Assembly (NCBI RefSeq): GCF_012027355.1
Contig: NZ_SNUH01000001.1
Coordinates: 868,001 to 932,000, forward strand
DNA from: Thermococcus sp. M36
GTDB taxonomy: Archaea > Methanobacteriota_B > Thermococci > Thermococcales > Thermococcaceae
Direction: 5' to 3'
DNA length: 64,000 bases
Below, in pieces: positions 16,476 to 24,110 of the stretch. Every line of letters begins with the position of its first letter. Position 1 is the first letter of the stretch. The translations under genes were made by a program, and so were the position numbers. Below the pieces are notes generated by a model. That model made no database searches, was not told the DNA's origin, and saw only the letters and a program-made list of their open reading frames with translations.

Positions 16476-16481
16476 TGTAGT

Positions 16482-16850
16482 ATGGAGTACTTTTTCCGTC
16501 TTCTTACTTTTTTGAGACTTTCCCTGAGGCTTTTCGCCTTCGTGTATCCCCTTTCCCTTACAGTAATGTACAACTTCTGGGTCTTTGGAAGGCTACCCAT
16601 GGGCCTCTGGACTTGTTACGTGCTTACCATGGCAGTCTGGGAGCTTGTCCTGGGATTGTTCGCGCACAAACCCTTTTCGAGGCCTCTTTTGAAGGCGTAC
16701 GTTGTTCTGGCACTCTTCCTGGAGTTCCCTTCTGCCCTTGTTGGGGCCTACCTTTCCACGGTCGAGGTTTTCCTGCCCTGGGTTTCGCTCTGGTATGGTT
16801 CCCTCCTAGTTATGGGGTTTTTGGTAGGCAAAACATCCGGTCAACGGTGA
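16482..16850 (+). CDS. Small membrane protein of unknown function
   Basis: 122 residues with four predicted transmembrane helices (about 8-30, 42-60, 70-90 and 95-115) and short polar loops. No family was recognised. It follows the secreted protein so closely that co-transcription and a shared envelope role are likely. The GGAGG before its ATG overlaps the previous gene's 3' end. Confidence 0.65.
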   Translation: MEYFFRLLTFLRLSLRLFAFVYPLSLTVMYNFWVFGRLPMGLWTCYVLTMAVWELVLGLFAHKPFSRPLLKAYVVLALFLEFPSALVGAYLSTVEVFLPWVSLWYGSLLVMGFLVGKTSGQR

Positions 16851-16952
16851 GGTTTCCCATATGCCATATGTCCAACTTTGGAGAGTAAAGTTTATATTCT
16901 TAGTGCATTAAAACATATGGTCTCCCTCATGTCTCCCGGTGGGGTATGTAGC

Positions 16953-17258
16953 ATGGTTTCTAGGAGAGGATATGACCTCATTCGAAAAGTTATGGTCGTC
17001 CTTGTTTTCATCTTCGTCCTCGGTTTCTGGATACTCTACTATTCGATAAGGATGACGATATGCGCCGTCACGAACTACTGTGATGCGTCTGCCTACTATC
17101 CGATGGTCTCCCCGGTCGGCCAGCTTGACAGGCTCGTGGCGTTCTTTAGGGTGGCCTCGATACTCCTGTCCTTCATTAGTTTACTACGTCACCGGTGGAG
17201 AAGAGTAGCGATGGGTTTTTACCCGTTGTACCTGAACTTTAACAGGTGGTGCTCATGA
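16953..17258 (+). CDS. Small membrane protein of unknown function
   Basis: About 101 residues with two hydrophobic helices (about 12-32 and 65-85) and a Cys-containing segment between them (ICAVTNYCDAS), probably outside the cell. The frame is open from 16878. A TATA-like AAAGTTTATATTC at about 16887-16899 predicts a transcript start downstream of that ATG, and GGTGGGG precedes ATG 16953, so this start is chosen. The ATGA overlap with the next gene suggests translational coupling to nnr. Confidence 0.55.
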   Translation: MVSRRGYDLIRKVMVVLVFIFVLGFWILYYSIRMTICAVTNYCDASAYYPMVSPVGQLDRLVAFFRVASILLSFISLLRHRWRRVAMGFYPLYLNFNRWCS

Positions 17259-18697
17259 GAATCGAGGACGTTTACGTCTGGGATATCAACGCCAAGTGGC
17301 TCGGCATAACTCCTTACCAGCTCATGGAGAACGCCGGGGCTGGCGTTGCCAGGACGATTGAGGAGCGCTTTGGAAAGGGGCTGAGGGTGGCGGTTTTCTC
17401 CGGCACCGGCAACAACGGCGGCGACGGCTTTGTGGCGGCCAGACACCTCAGCTTCGAAAACGATGTCACCCTATTCCTCGTCGGAGATGAGGCGAAGATA
17501 AGGAGCGAGGAAGCCAGGCACAACTGGGAGATACTCAAGGGCCTGGACTTCGTGAGAATCAAGGTTCTCAAGGATTCCGCCTACATAAAGTCCCTCGACC
17601 TGGGCGGCTTTGACGTGATAATCGATGCCCTCCTCGGGGCGGGAACGAGGGGCGAGCCGCGCGAGCCGATCCGCTCGGCCATCGAGAAGATAAACGAATA
17701 CGCCGGAAAGGCCAAGATAGTCAGTGTTGACCTGCCGAGCGGCTATCCCTCAAAGGTTCAAGTTAAGGCCGACTTCGCCGTGACATTCCAGTGGGACAAG
17801 GAGGAGTACGATGGCTTTGAACGCGTCGTGGTCAAGATAGGCTATCCGAAGGAGCTCTACCACCTCGTTGGCCCCGGTGATGCGAAGTTCGCTTTAAGGA
17901 AGAAGGGCGAGCACAAGGGCCAGAACGGAAGGCTGTTAATAATCGGCGGAAGCGAGGACTACTTCGGCGCGCCTTATCTAGCGGCAAAAGCTGCTTCATA
18001 TCTTGTGGACTTGGTTTATTTAGTGATGCCGGAATATCCAGCGAAGCGCATAGCCGACCCAGATATTATTCTGAGGCCTGTCGAAGGAAAGAACTTCACA
18101 AAAGAGCATCTTGAAGAAGTCTCGGCACTGGCAGAAAAGGCTGATGCCGTCATTATAGGGCCTGGCATAGGATTAAGGGAAGGAACTAAGGAGTTCGTCA
18201 GGGAATTTGTAAAGCGCTGCGAAAAGCCTTTAGTCATAGACGCCGACGGCCTAAAGGCCATCGCCGAGGACTTGGGTGTTCTCAAGGGCAAGACCTTCGT
18301 CCTAACTCCCCACGGTAGCGAGTTCAAGGTTCTCTTTGGCGTCAAGCCAGAGGGTTCCTTCCAGGAAAAAGCGGAGCTCGTGAGGGAGAAGGCAAGGAAA
18401 ATTGGCGGCGTTATTCTGCTCAAAGGTGCTTACGACGTCATAAGCGACGGAAAAACCTGGAAGTACAACAAAACCGGCAACAGGGGAATGACCACTGGAG
18501 GAACTGGAGATGTCTTGGCTGGCCTCGTTGGTGCTCTGCTCGCCCTCGGCAACGAGCCGCTAAGGGCCGCTTCCACTGGCGCTTTCCTCAACGGCCTCGC
18601 TGGGGATATGGTGAAGGACGAGCTCGGCGAGAACTTCACTGCACTGGAGGTTGCGAAAAAAGTCCCGCACGCGGTCAGGTGGGTGGTGGAGTTCTGA
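17255..18697 (+). CDS. nnr: Bifunctional NAD(P)H-hydrate epimerase / ADP-dependent NAD(P)HX dehydratase
   Basis: Repairs hydrated NADH and NADPH. The 480 residues contain an N-terminal YjeF epimerase domain (about 1-205, with GTGNNGGDGFVAARHL and DALLGAG) fused to a C-terminal ribokinase-like dehydratase (about 215-480, with GRLLIIGGSEDYFGAPYLAAKAA, VIGPGIG, and NRGMTTGGTGDVLAG). The latter glycine-rich motif binds ADP. The fused arrangement is standard. ATG 17255 follows GGTGGT and overlaps the stop of the preceding small gene. Confidence 0.93.
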   Translation: MRIEDVYVWDINAKWLGITPYQLMENAGAGVARTIEERFGKGLRVAVFSGTGNNGGDGFVAARHLSFENDVTLFLVGDEAKIRSEEARHNWEILKGLDFVRIKVLKDSAYIKSLDLGGFDVIIDALLGAGTRGEPREPIRSAIEKINEYAGKAKIVSVDLPSGYPSKVQVKADFAVTFQWDKEEYDGFERVVVKIGYPKELYHLVGPGDAKFALRKKGEHKGQNGRLLIIGGSEDYFGAPYLAAKAASYLVDLVYLVMPEYPAKRIADPDIILRPVEGKNFTKEHLEEVSALAEKADAVIIGPGIGLREGTKEFVREFVKRCEKPLVIDADGLKAIAEDLGVLKGKTFVLTPHGSEFKVLFGVKPEGSFQEKAELVREKARKIGGVILLKGAYDVISDGKTWKYNKTGNRGMTTGGTGDVLAGLVGALLALGNEPLRAASTGAFLNGLAGDMVKDELGENFTALEVAKKVPHAVRWVVEF

Positions 18698-18706
18698 GGT
18701 GGTTCC

Positions 18707-19354
18707 ATGGCTGACCACCTTTCAAAGGCTTTCCTCTTTTTCATTGCTGTTGTCATTATAGTTGTGGGTCTTACTATTTCCCTTTCAGAGGAGAGATATC
18801 GGATTAACGTGGAGGTCCACTTTGCTTCTCCTGCGGAGCTTGAGGGAATTGAGTTGCTGGAGAAGTATCCCAACGAGGTCACCCATGTTGCACTCTTCAG
18901 ATTCAGATATTCAGAGCATGGCAGGCGGGACTTTCACTTCACCGAGGACTTTGATGTTTCTCCCGATTACGTGGTGGCTGAGATTCGCAACGGGGACACC
19001 TTTTACTGCAGGGCGAGTTTTGAGGACGGACATTTTGTGATTCGTGAAGAAAACTGCTCCCCAACCCTTGAAGGCGCCCTCAAGAGGAGGATAACCCTCA
19101 GCGCCTGCGTCAACGGCACCTACCTTGGCCACGAAATCGAGAGGGGCTCAATCGTCTACTTCCTCTTCGAGGCTTCCAACGGGACGACCTGCGTGAACGA
19201 TACTGTTGAAGTGCTCGGCAGAACCTGGGGGATATTTGCTAGAATAGTCAGTGGCAACGTAACGATACTCTGCAACCTGGAGAACATCAACGGGACATCT
19301 CTAACGGACGAGGTCGTGACAATAAATAAAGAATGGTGCGGGCCGGAAAATTAA
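18707..19354 (+). CDS. Membrane-anchored extracytoplasmic protein of unknown function
   Basis: 215 residues. One N-terminal hydrophobic helix (about 9-27) acts as signal anchor. The rest is an external beta-rich domain with six Cys (FYC, ENC, SAC, TTC, ILC and EWC), enough for three disulfides, and several Asn-x-Ser/Thr sequons (NGT, NGT, NDT, NVT, NGT). No family was recognised. It starts 9 bases after nnr with GAGGTGG as its ribosome binding site and ends 2 bases from the convergent amylase gene. Confidence 0.7.
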   Translation: MADHLSKAFLFFIAVVIIVVGLTISLSEERYRINVEVHFASPAELEGIELLEKYPNEVTHVALFRFRYSEHGRRDFHFTEDFDVSPDYVVAEIRNGDTFYCRASFEDGHFVIREENCSPTLEGALKRRITLSACVNGTYLGHEIERGSIVYFLFEASNGTTCVNDTVEVLGRTWGIFARIVSGNVTILCNLENINGTSLTDEVVTINKEWCGPEN

Positions 19355-19356
19355 TG

Positions 19357-20730
19357 TCAACCAACACCACAGTAGCTCCAGACGGAGTAGCCGTAATAAC
19401 CATTGGCAGGGTCGTGCGGCGGTGCCTCGAGGTAAACCCATCCGCTGTAGTCCACCCATTTGTCCACCCAGCCACCCAGATTGCCTGTGTACTCGTGAAT
19501 GCATGAGCCCGCGAACTTGGGCACATATACCCACCTACCTGCCCAGCTGCTTCCTAGGTTGATGTAGGTTATCAGTCCCGGTTTGCTTCCGTAGCCGCTT
19601 CTGACGAATATCAGCTCGTCGCTGTCGTAGTAGACTATAGTTGTGCTCCCTCCTGCGAGGTGGTCGTGTATCCAGATGAGGTTTATCAGCTTGTCCTTGT
19701 TGAGCCACTCCTCGTAGTCGCGGTAGAATATCATGGGCTGACCCTCGTAGGTGAGGATGAAAGCGTATGCCGGATACTTGTTCCAGATTATGTCAGTGTC
19801 ATGGTTGGCCACGAAGGTTACGGCCTTGAAGGGGTCGCGAGAGACAACAGTTCCACCGTTCTGGAGGGCGTAAACGAGAGCCGGGATGTTGGTATTGTCA
19901 AAGGCCTCGTCCATCTTATAGTAGAGGGCGAAGTCAAAGACCTTGGCACCGCTCGCGTAGGCCCAGTTGAGGAGCGCGTCGACGTTGGTGTCCCAGTATT
20001 CTCCAACTGCCCAGCCGCCCCACCAGTTCAGCCAGTCCTGGACGACCCACGCTCCATAACCCTTGACGTAGTCGAAGCGCCAGGCGTCGATGCCGATGCT
20101 TCTAAGGTAAGCCGCGTAGCTCTCCTGGCTGGCCCAGAGCCAGTACTGGTCCCAGCTCTTGTCGTGGCATATGTCGGGGTAGCCTCCAAAGGTTCCGGAA
20201 TCGCCCGCGTGGAGCTCGTTCGGGTGGAAGTCAAGGTAGTTGGCCGTGTACTTGCCGGAGGCCACCTTGGAGAAGTCCGTCCATGTGTAGTCGTTCACGA
20301 AGGGGTTCCACTCCAGGTCACCGCCCGCGCGGTGGTTGATGACTATGTCCGCTATCACCTTTATGCCGTAGGCGTGGGCGGTGTTTATCATGTTTATGAG
20401 CTCCTCCTTTGAGCCGAAGCGCGTCTCAACGGTTCCTTTCTGATAGTACTCGCCGAGGTCGAAGTAGTCGTAGGGGTCGTAGCCCATCGAGTAGCCTCCG
20501 CTCATGCCCTTGCTCGCGGGGGGAATCCATATTGCGGCTATTCCTGCGCTGGCCCAGTCGGGTATTTTCTGAGCTATGGTGTCCCACCAGATTCCTCCCA
20601 TGGGGACGTCCCAGTAGAAGGCCTGCATTATAACGCCGCCGTTCTCAAGGGTTTCCGCCTTTGCCGGAACTGCCGAGACGCTCAGGGCAACTAGCAGTAT
20701 CACCGCCAGGACGAGGGCCTTCCTCCTCAT
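19357..20730 (-). CDS. amyA: Secreted alpha-amylase (GH13)
   Basis: Extracellular endo-acting alpha-amylase that hydrolyses starch-like alpha-1,4-glucans. The 457-residue precursor starts with a signal peptide ([20 protein letters not shown], then VPAKA). The TIM barrel shows the GH13 motifs [23 protein letters not shown] (Asp nucleophile), AVGEYWDTN (Glu acid/base) and FVANHDTD (third acid). A C-terminal beta domain has Cys in SCIHEY and SYCGVG. This is the familiar thermostable Pyrococcus/Thermococcus enzyme. The ATG at 20730 follows GGTGGTTACC. A TGM-like operator lies in its promoter. Confidence 0.96.
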   Translation of the reverse strand: MRRKALVLAVILLVALSVSAVPAKAETLENGGVIMQAFYWDVPMGGIWWDTIAQKIPDWASAGIAAIWIPPASKGMSGGYSMGYDPYDYFDLGEYYQKGTVETRFGSKEELINMINTAHAYGIKVIADIVINHRAGGDLEWNPFVNDYTWTDFSKVASGKYTANYLDFHPNELHAGDSGTFGGYPDICHDKSWDQYWLWASQESYAAYLRSIGIDAWRFDYVKGYGAWVVQDWLNWWGGWAVGEYWDTNVDALLNWAYASGAKVFDFALYYKMDEAFDNTNIPALVYALQNGGTVVSRDPFKAVTFVANHDTDIIWNKYPAYAFILTYEGQPMIFYRDYEEWLNKDKLINLIWIHDHLAGGSTTIVYYDSDELIFVRSGYGSKPGLITYINLGSSWAGRWVYVPKFAGSCIHEYTGNLGGWVDKWVDYSGWVYLEAPPHDPANGYYGYSVWSYCGVG

Positions 20731-20772
20731 GGTAACCACCTGCTGTACCTGAAGGGGCAGTGCCCCGAATTA

Positions 20773-20797
20773 TATCACTGGCGGTGAAATATTTAAG
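20773..20797 (-). promoter_or_regulatory. amyA: Amylase promoter with TGM-like operator
   Basis: On the minus strand CTTAAATATTT (20797-20787) is a good TATA box for amyA. Directly downstream, 20773-20789 reads (plus strand) TATCAC-TGGCG-GTGAAA, one mismatch from the Thermococcales glycolytic motif TATCAC-N5-GTGATA bound by the TrmBL1/Tgr sugar regulator. An operator downstream of the TATA box would mediate repression. Sugar control is inferred. Confidence 0.6.
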
Positions 20798-20901
20798 CCT
20801 TATCATTAGTGTACACTGCAGAACGTAATTGTCCACGTGGGTGTGTGGAAAAATCGAACCCTGTGTTCCAACGCCGGGCGGAAACAGGGTAAAAGAAGGG
20901 A

Positions 20902-21459
20902 TCAGAGTTCGATGAGGTCTTTGGCCTCCTCGGCCTTCTTGCAGAGCTCACAGCTCTGGAAGAACACCAGCATGTTCAGCAGGTGGAACAGCTCTATCTC
21001 CGTCAGCTCGATGTCTGCCTGAGATATCCTCTTAATCACTGGCTGGGATCTGAGTTCTATTTCGTTCAGCACTTCCTTGGCGAGCTCCTTCAGCTTTTCC
21101 CTGTCCTTTATCTTAAAGCCAGCCTTCTCCAGAACCTGCACCAGCTTCTCCGTCTCCATCTGGAGGTAGCCCTGCCTGAACTCCTCGACACTCTCGTCGG
21201 GGTCGGCTTTTATGAGGAATATCCTCGCCGCCCTTGCGTAGACCCTTTCGTTTCCGTGTACCTCAATCTCCTCGACCAGTCCTGCCCCTTCCAGGAGCTT
21301 TATGTGCCTGTATACAGTCGTGCGGTCTTTTTTAAGGGCCTCGCTGAGCTCGTTGATTGTCATAGGGCGGTCTCTAAGCAATTGAAGAATTTTAAAGCGG
21401 GTCTCTTCGGATAGCACTCTGACCTTTTCGGGTTCCGTGATGATAAGTACTTCCCTCAC
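20902..21459 (-). CDS. ArsR-like winged-helix transcription regulator
   Basis: 185 residues. The N-terminal winged helix (about 10-80) has ETRFKILQLLRDRPMTINELSEALKKDRTTVYRHIKLLEGAGLVEE. A long helical C-terminal domain follows, ending in a CxxC (QSCELCKKAEE, about 170) that could bind a metal or sense redox state. It begins with GTG immediately after the DUF211 stop (TGA then GTG), so translation is coupled. It resembles the first gene of the same operon in layout. The target genes are unknown. Confidence 0.85.
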   Translation of the reverse strand: MREVLIITEPEKVRVLSEETRFKILQLLRDRPMTINELSEALKKDRTTVYRHIKLLEGAGLVEEIEVHGNERVYARAARIFLIKADPDESVEEFRQGYLQMETEKLVQVLEKAGFKIKDREKLKELAKEVLNEIELRSQPVIKRISQADIELTEIELFHLLNMLVFFQSCELCKKAEEAKDLIEL

Positions 21460-21765
21460 TCAGTATTCCTCCAGCTTGTCCTGCGGTGTCTCTCCCTCTT
21501 CAACGATCTTCTTTCCTGCGGCGACCATGTCTATGCTGTGGACAACACCGCCGAACTCCTCGATGGTTCTGACTATCTCGTCGTAGTCGAGGTTGTCGCC
21601 GACCATCGTTATCTTGACGTTCTCCGTTTCCTTGTCTATCTCAACAAGGGTTATGTTGACGCCGTCGACTCCCTCAAGCTCGCTGAGTCCCAGCGCCAGC
21701 TCTGTCACCATCGGCTGGTGCGGCTTAAGCACGTCCAGCACTAGGAGTCTTATCCCCTTTGCCAT
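21460..21765 (-). CDS. DUF211 family protein
   Basis: 101-residue archaeal protein with a ferredoxin-like, ACT-resembling fold: IRLLVLDVLKPHQPMVTELALGLSEL, VDGVNITLVEIDKETENVKITMVG, and LDYDEIVRTIEEFGGVVHSIDMV. Members form ring-like oligomers, but their role is not established. Here it is sandwiched between two HTH regulators in one operon, so it might be a ligand-sensing partner; that is only a contextual guess. Confidence 0.85.
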   Translation of the reverse strand: MAKGIRLLVLDVLKPHQPMVTELALGLSELEGVDGVNITLVEIDKETENVKITMVGDNLDYDEIVRTIEEFGGVVHSIDMVAAGKKIVEEGETPQDKLEEY

Positions 21766-21789
21766 AACCCATCGCTTCCCCTTTTAGTC

Positions 21790-22365
21790 TTATTTTTTAA
21801 GTATTTTGCCGAGCCTCCTCAAGAGCTCAAGTGCGTCCTCGTCACGTCCCATTCTTGCCATGGCAAGCCACTCGATGGCGTGGATGATGTCCTCGTTGGA
21901 GAAGTCCCTGAGCCTGTCCTCGTTTTCCTCTATCTCCCGGGATATTTCAGTCTTAAACTCGTGCTCCTTCTTCAGCAGTTCGTCCATAGTGTTGAGAAGT
22001 TCTTCATCGTCGAACTCGTATCCGAGCGCCTTGAAGACTTCGAGCTTTGTCTTCAGCCTGGAGCGGGCAAAGTACCTCAGCTCCTCGTCCCCGAGATAGA
22101 GGTTTATGTAGAAGGCGTCGGCGGTTCTCCCGTAGTACTTCTCCACCAGGTTGCCCTTCATCTCGGTTCTCTTGACCTCTACCAGTCCGGCCTCCTTGAG
22201 CTTCTCGATGTGGTGATATATCGTCTGGGGGGTCTTTCCCAGTATCTCGCTGAGCTGGGAGATCGTCATTTCCCTGTTGCGGAGGAGGGCCAGTATTTTC
22301 CTCCTTGTGTCCTCAAGCATCAGCTTTATTACCTCTGGGTCGGTTATGACCTTCACCTTTGCCAT
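21790..22365 (-). CDS. ArsR-like winged-helix transcription regulator
   Basis: 191 residues: winged helix (about 5-70, TRRKILALLRNREMTISQLSEILGKTPQTIYHHIEKLKEAGLVEV) plus a charged helical C-terminal domain of about 110 residues, probably for dimerisation. It is the first gene of a three-gene operon with DUF211 and a second regulator of similar design. ATG 22365 lies after GGTGGTGG. Repeated AACGTTC words directly upstream look like its own operator. Confidence 0.85.
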   Translation of the reverse strand: MAKVKVITDPEVIKLMLEDTRRKILALLRNREMTISQLSEILGKTPQTIYHHIEKLKEAGLVEVKRTEMKGNLVEKYYGRTADAFYINLYLGDEELRYFARSRLKTKLEVFKALGYEFDDEELLNTMDELLKKEHEFKTEISREIEENEDRLRDFSNEDIIHAIEWLAMARMGRDEDALELLRRLGKILKK

Positions 22366-22382
22366 GTCCACCACCCAATTTT

Positions 22383-22409
22383 AACGTTCTAACGATTCTT
22401 TGAACGTTC
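22383..22409 (-). promoter_or_regulatory. Triple AACGTTC repeat, putative operator of the HTH/DUF211 operon
   Basis: AACGTTC at 22383-22389, AACGATTC at 22391-22398 and AACGTTC at 22403-22409 (within the palindrome GAACGTTC). The outer copies are 20 bases apart, about two helical turns. The cluster lies between the probable minus-strand TATA box (GAGTTAAAT near 22415-22425) and the start codon, a typical repressor position. Confidence 0.5.
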
Positions 22410-22538
22410 GAGGATTTAACTCTTTTGCTTTAGCTCTTGGGATCATGCGACACCTTTATATATGTAAAACCGGTGCTTCCTTGGGGAGCCGATGGACAAA
22501 ATATCCATGGGCTTGAATGTACCCATCTGGGGAGGAAG

Positions 22539-22552
22539 GCTTAAATACGGGC
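22539..22552 (+). promoter_or_regulatory. acdA: Promoter of acdA
   Basis: AGGCTTAAATACGG is a BRE/TATA match about 26-39 bases before the ATG, giving a very short leader with GGAGGTGG. A second strong TATA (CTTTATATATG, about 22454-22464) lies farther upstream and could drive a longer transcript covering a 29-codon ORF at 22492-22581. Confidence 0.55.
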
Positions 22553-22577
22553 CCCCGAAAAACCTTCGGAGGTGGTC

Positions 22578-23990
22578 ATGATGAGGACGCCGAATCTTGA
22601 TTTCCTGTTTTACCCGAAGAGCGTCGCTGTCATAGGCGCTTCAAACGTCCCGGGAAAGATTGGGAACTCCATAATGCGCTCCATAACGCTTAAGTTTGAT
22701 GGAAAAGTCTATGCCGTCAACGTCAAGGGTGGCGAGGTGGAGGTAAACGGGAAGAGGTTCCCCGTTTACAAGAGCATCAGGGACATCCCTGATGAGGTTG
22801 ACGTCGCGGTCATAGCCGTCCCGGCGAGATTCGTGCCGGATGTGATAGACGAGTGTGGCGAGAAGGGCGTTAAAGCGGCCGTTGTGATCTCCGCGGGCTT
22901 CAAGGAGGCCGGAAGGGTAGAGCTCGAGGAGGAGCTCGTTAAGAGGGCGAAGAAGTGGGGCATTCGCCTGGTCGGCCCGAACTGTCTCGGCGTCACCAAT
23001 CTTGAGAACGGCTTCGACTGCAACTTCAACCCGCCCGAGAGGCAGGCAAGGCCGCCCTTCGGAAAAGTTGCCTTTATGAGTCAGAGTGGTGCTTTTGGTG
23101 CAGCTATTCTTGATTGGGCCGCGAGCCACAAGATAGGCATGAGCAAGTTCATCAGCCTCGGAAACATGGCAGACCTGGACGAGAGCGACTTCATGGCATA
23201 CCTCGGCGACGACCCGAAGACAGGCGTTATAACGGGCTACATAGAGGGCGTCAAGGACGGCAGGAAGTTCTTCAACACGGCCAAAGAGGTCACCCTCAAG
23301 AAGCCCATCATCGTCCTCAAGGCCGGGAGGACCGAGGCCGGAGCCAAGGCCGCCGCTTCTCACACGGGTTCTCTGGCAGGCTCATACAAGATATACGAGG
23401 CCGCTTTCGAGCAGACCGGTGTCCTCAGCGCCAAGAGCATGCGCCAGCTCTTCAATTACGCGAAGGCTCTGGCGATGCAGAAGCCTGCAAAGGGCAACCG
23501 CGTCGCCATCGTTACGAACGGTGGTGGCGCAGGCGTCATGATGAGCGACGGCCTGCTTGAGAGGGAAATGAAGCTCGCCGAGCTAAGCAATGAGACCAAC
23601 GAGAAGTTCAGGAAGGCCATAGAGGAAGGAAAACTGCCTCACCACATGAGCTATAAGAACCCCATTGACATCATCGGTGACGCCCCCTCCAGCAGGTACG
23701 AGCTTGCCATGCGCTACGCGCTCGAGGACGAGAACGTCGATGTCCTTGTCGTCATAGCGCTCTTCCAGAGCCCGGCCCTTGACGAAGGAATAGTTGAGGC
23801 CATGGAGAGGATGAAGGCCTACGGCAAGCCGATAGTCTTCGTCGCCCCAGGTGGAGACTACCCGCACAGGATGGCCAGAAGGATAGAGAAGGTCGGCGTT
23901 CCTGTCTACGAGACTGTCGAGGATGGCGTCGACGCTGTTTATGCCCTTGTCAAGTACGGCGAGTGGCTGAGGGAGAATGGAAAACTTTAA
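22578..23990 (+). CDS. acdA: Acetate-CoA ligase (ADP-forming) alpha subunit
   Basis: Alpha subunit of the ADP-forming acyl-CoA synthetase that makes ATP from acetyl-CoA (or branched and aryl acyl-CoAs) at the end of sugar and peptide fermentation. The 470 residues show a CoA-binding Rossmann domain (SVAVIGASNVPGKIGNSIM), two flavodoxin-like CoA-ligase domains, and AASHTGSLAG, whose His is transiently phosphorylated. The beta (ATP-grasp) subunit is not in this window, which is normal because the genes are unlinked in Thermococcales. ATG 22578 or 22581 follows GGAGGTGG. Confidence 0.93.
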   Translation: MMRTPNLDFLFYPKSVAVIGASNVPGKIGNSIMRSITLKFDGKVYAVNVKGGEVEVNGKRFPVYKSIRDIPDEVDVAVIAVPARFVPDVIDECGEKGVKAAVVISAGFKEAGRVELEEELVKRAKKWGIRLVGPNCLGVTNLENGFDCNFNPPERQARPPFGKVAFMSQSGAFGAAILDWAASHKIGMSKFISLGNMADLDESDFMAYLGDDPKTGVITGYIEGVKDGRKFFNTAKEVTLKKPIIVLKAGRTEAGAKAAASHTGSLAGSYKIYEAAFEQTGVLSAKSMRQLFNYAKALAMQKPAKGNRVAIVTNGGGAGVMMSDGLLEREMKLAELSNETNEKFRKAIEEGKLPHHMSYKNPIDIIGDAPSSRYELAMRYALEDENVDVLVVIALFQSPALDEGIVEAMERMKAYGKPIVFVAPGGDYPHRMARRIEKVGVPVYETVEDGVDAVYALVKYGEWLRENGKL

Positions 23991-24015
23991 ATCCTCTTTC
24001 TCCCTTTCTCACCCC

Positions 24016-24045
24016 ATGCGCGGTGGTCGCTTTTGGCCTTGGTGA
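24016..24045 (+). CDS. Possible 9-residue Trp-containing leader peptide ahead of trpS
   Basis: ATG opens a frame reading MRGGRFWPW and then stops; two of nine residues are Trp. A TATA-like AACTTTAAATCC at about 23983-23994 would place the transcript start within a few bases of this ATG, so leaderless translation is conceivable. No Shine-Dalgarno precedes it. Its place 65 bases ahead of trpS hints at Trp-responsive control, but such a short ORF may be chance. Confidence 0.25.
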   Translation: MRGGRFWPW

Positions 24046-24110
24046 AGCTGACCTCTTCTTGACCGCCTTAGTCTGGAGTTTCGTTTCCACTGGAGATGGA
24101 GGTGCTTTGA

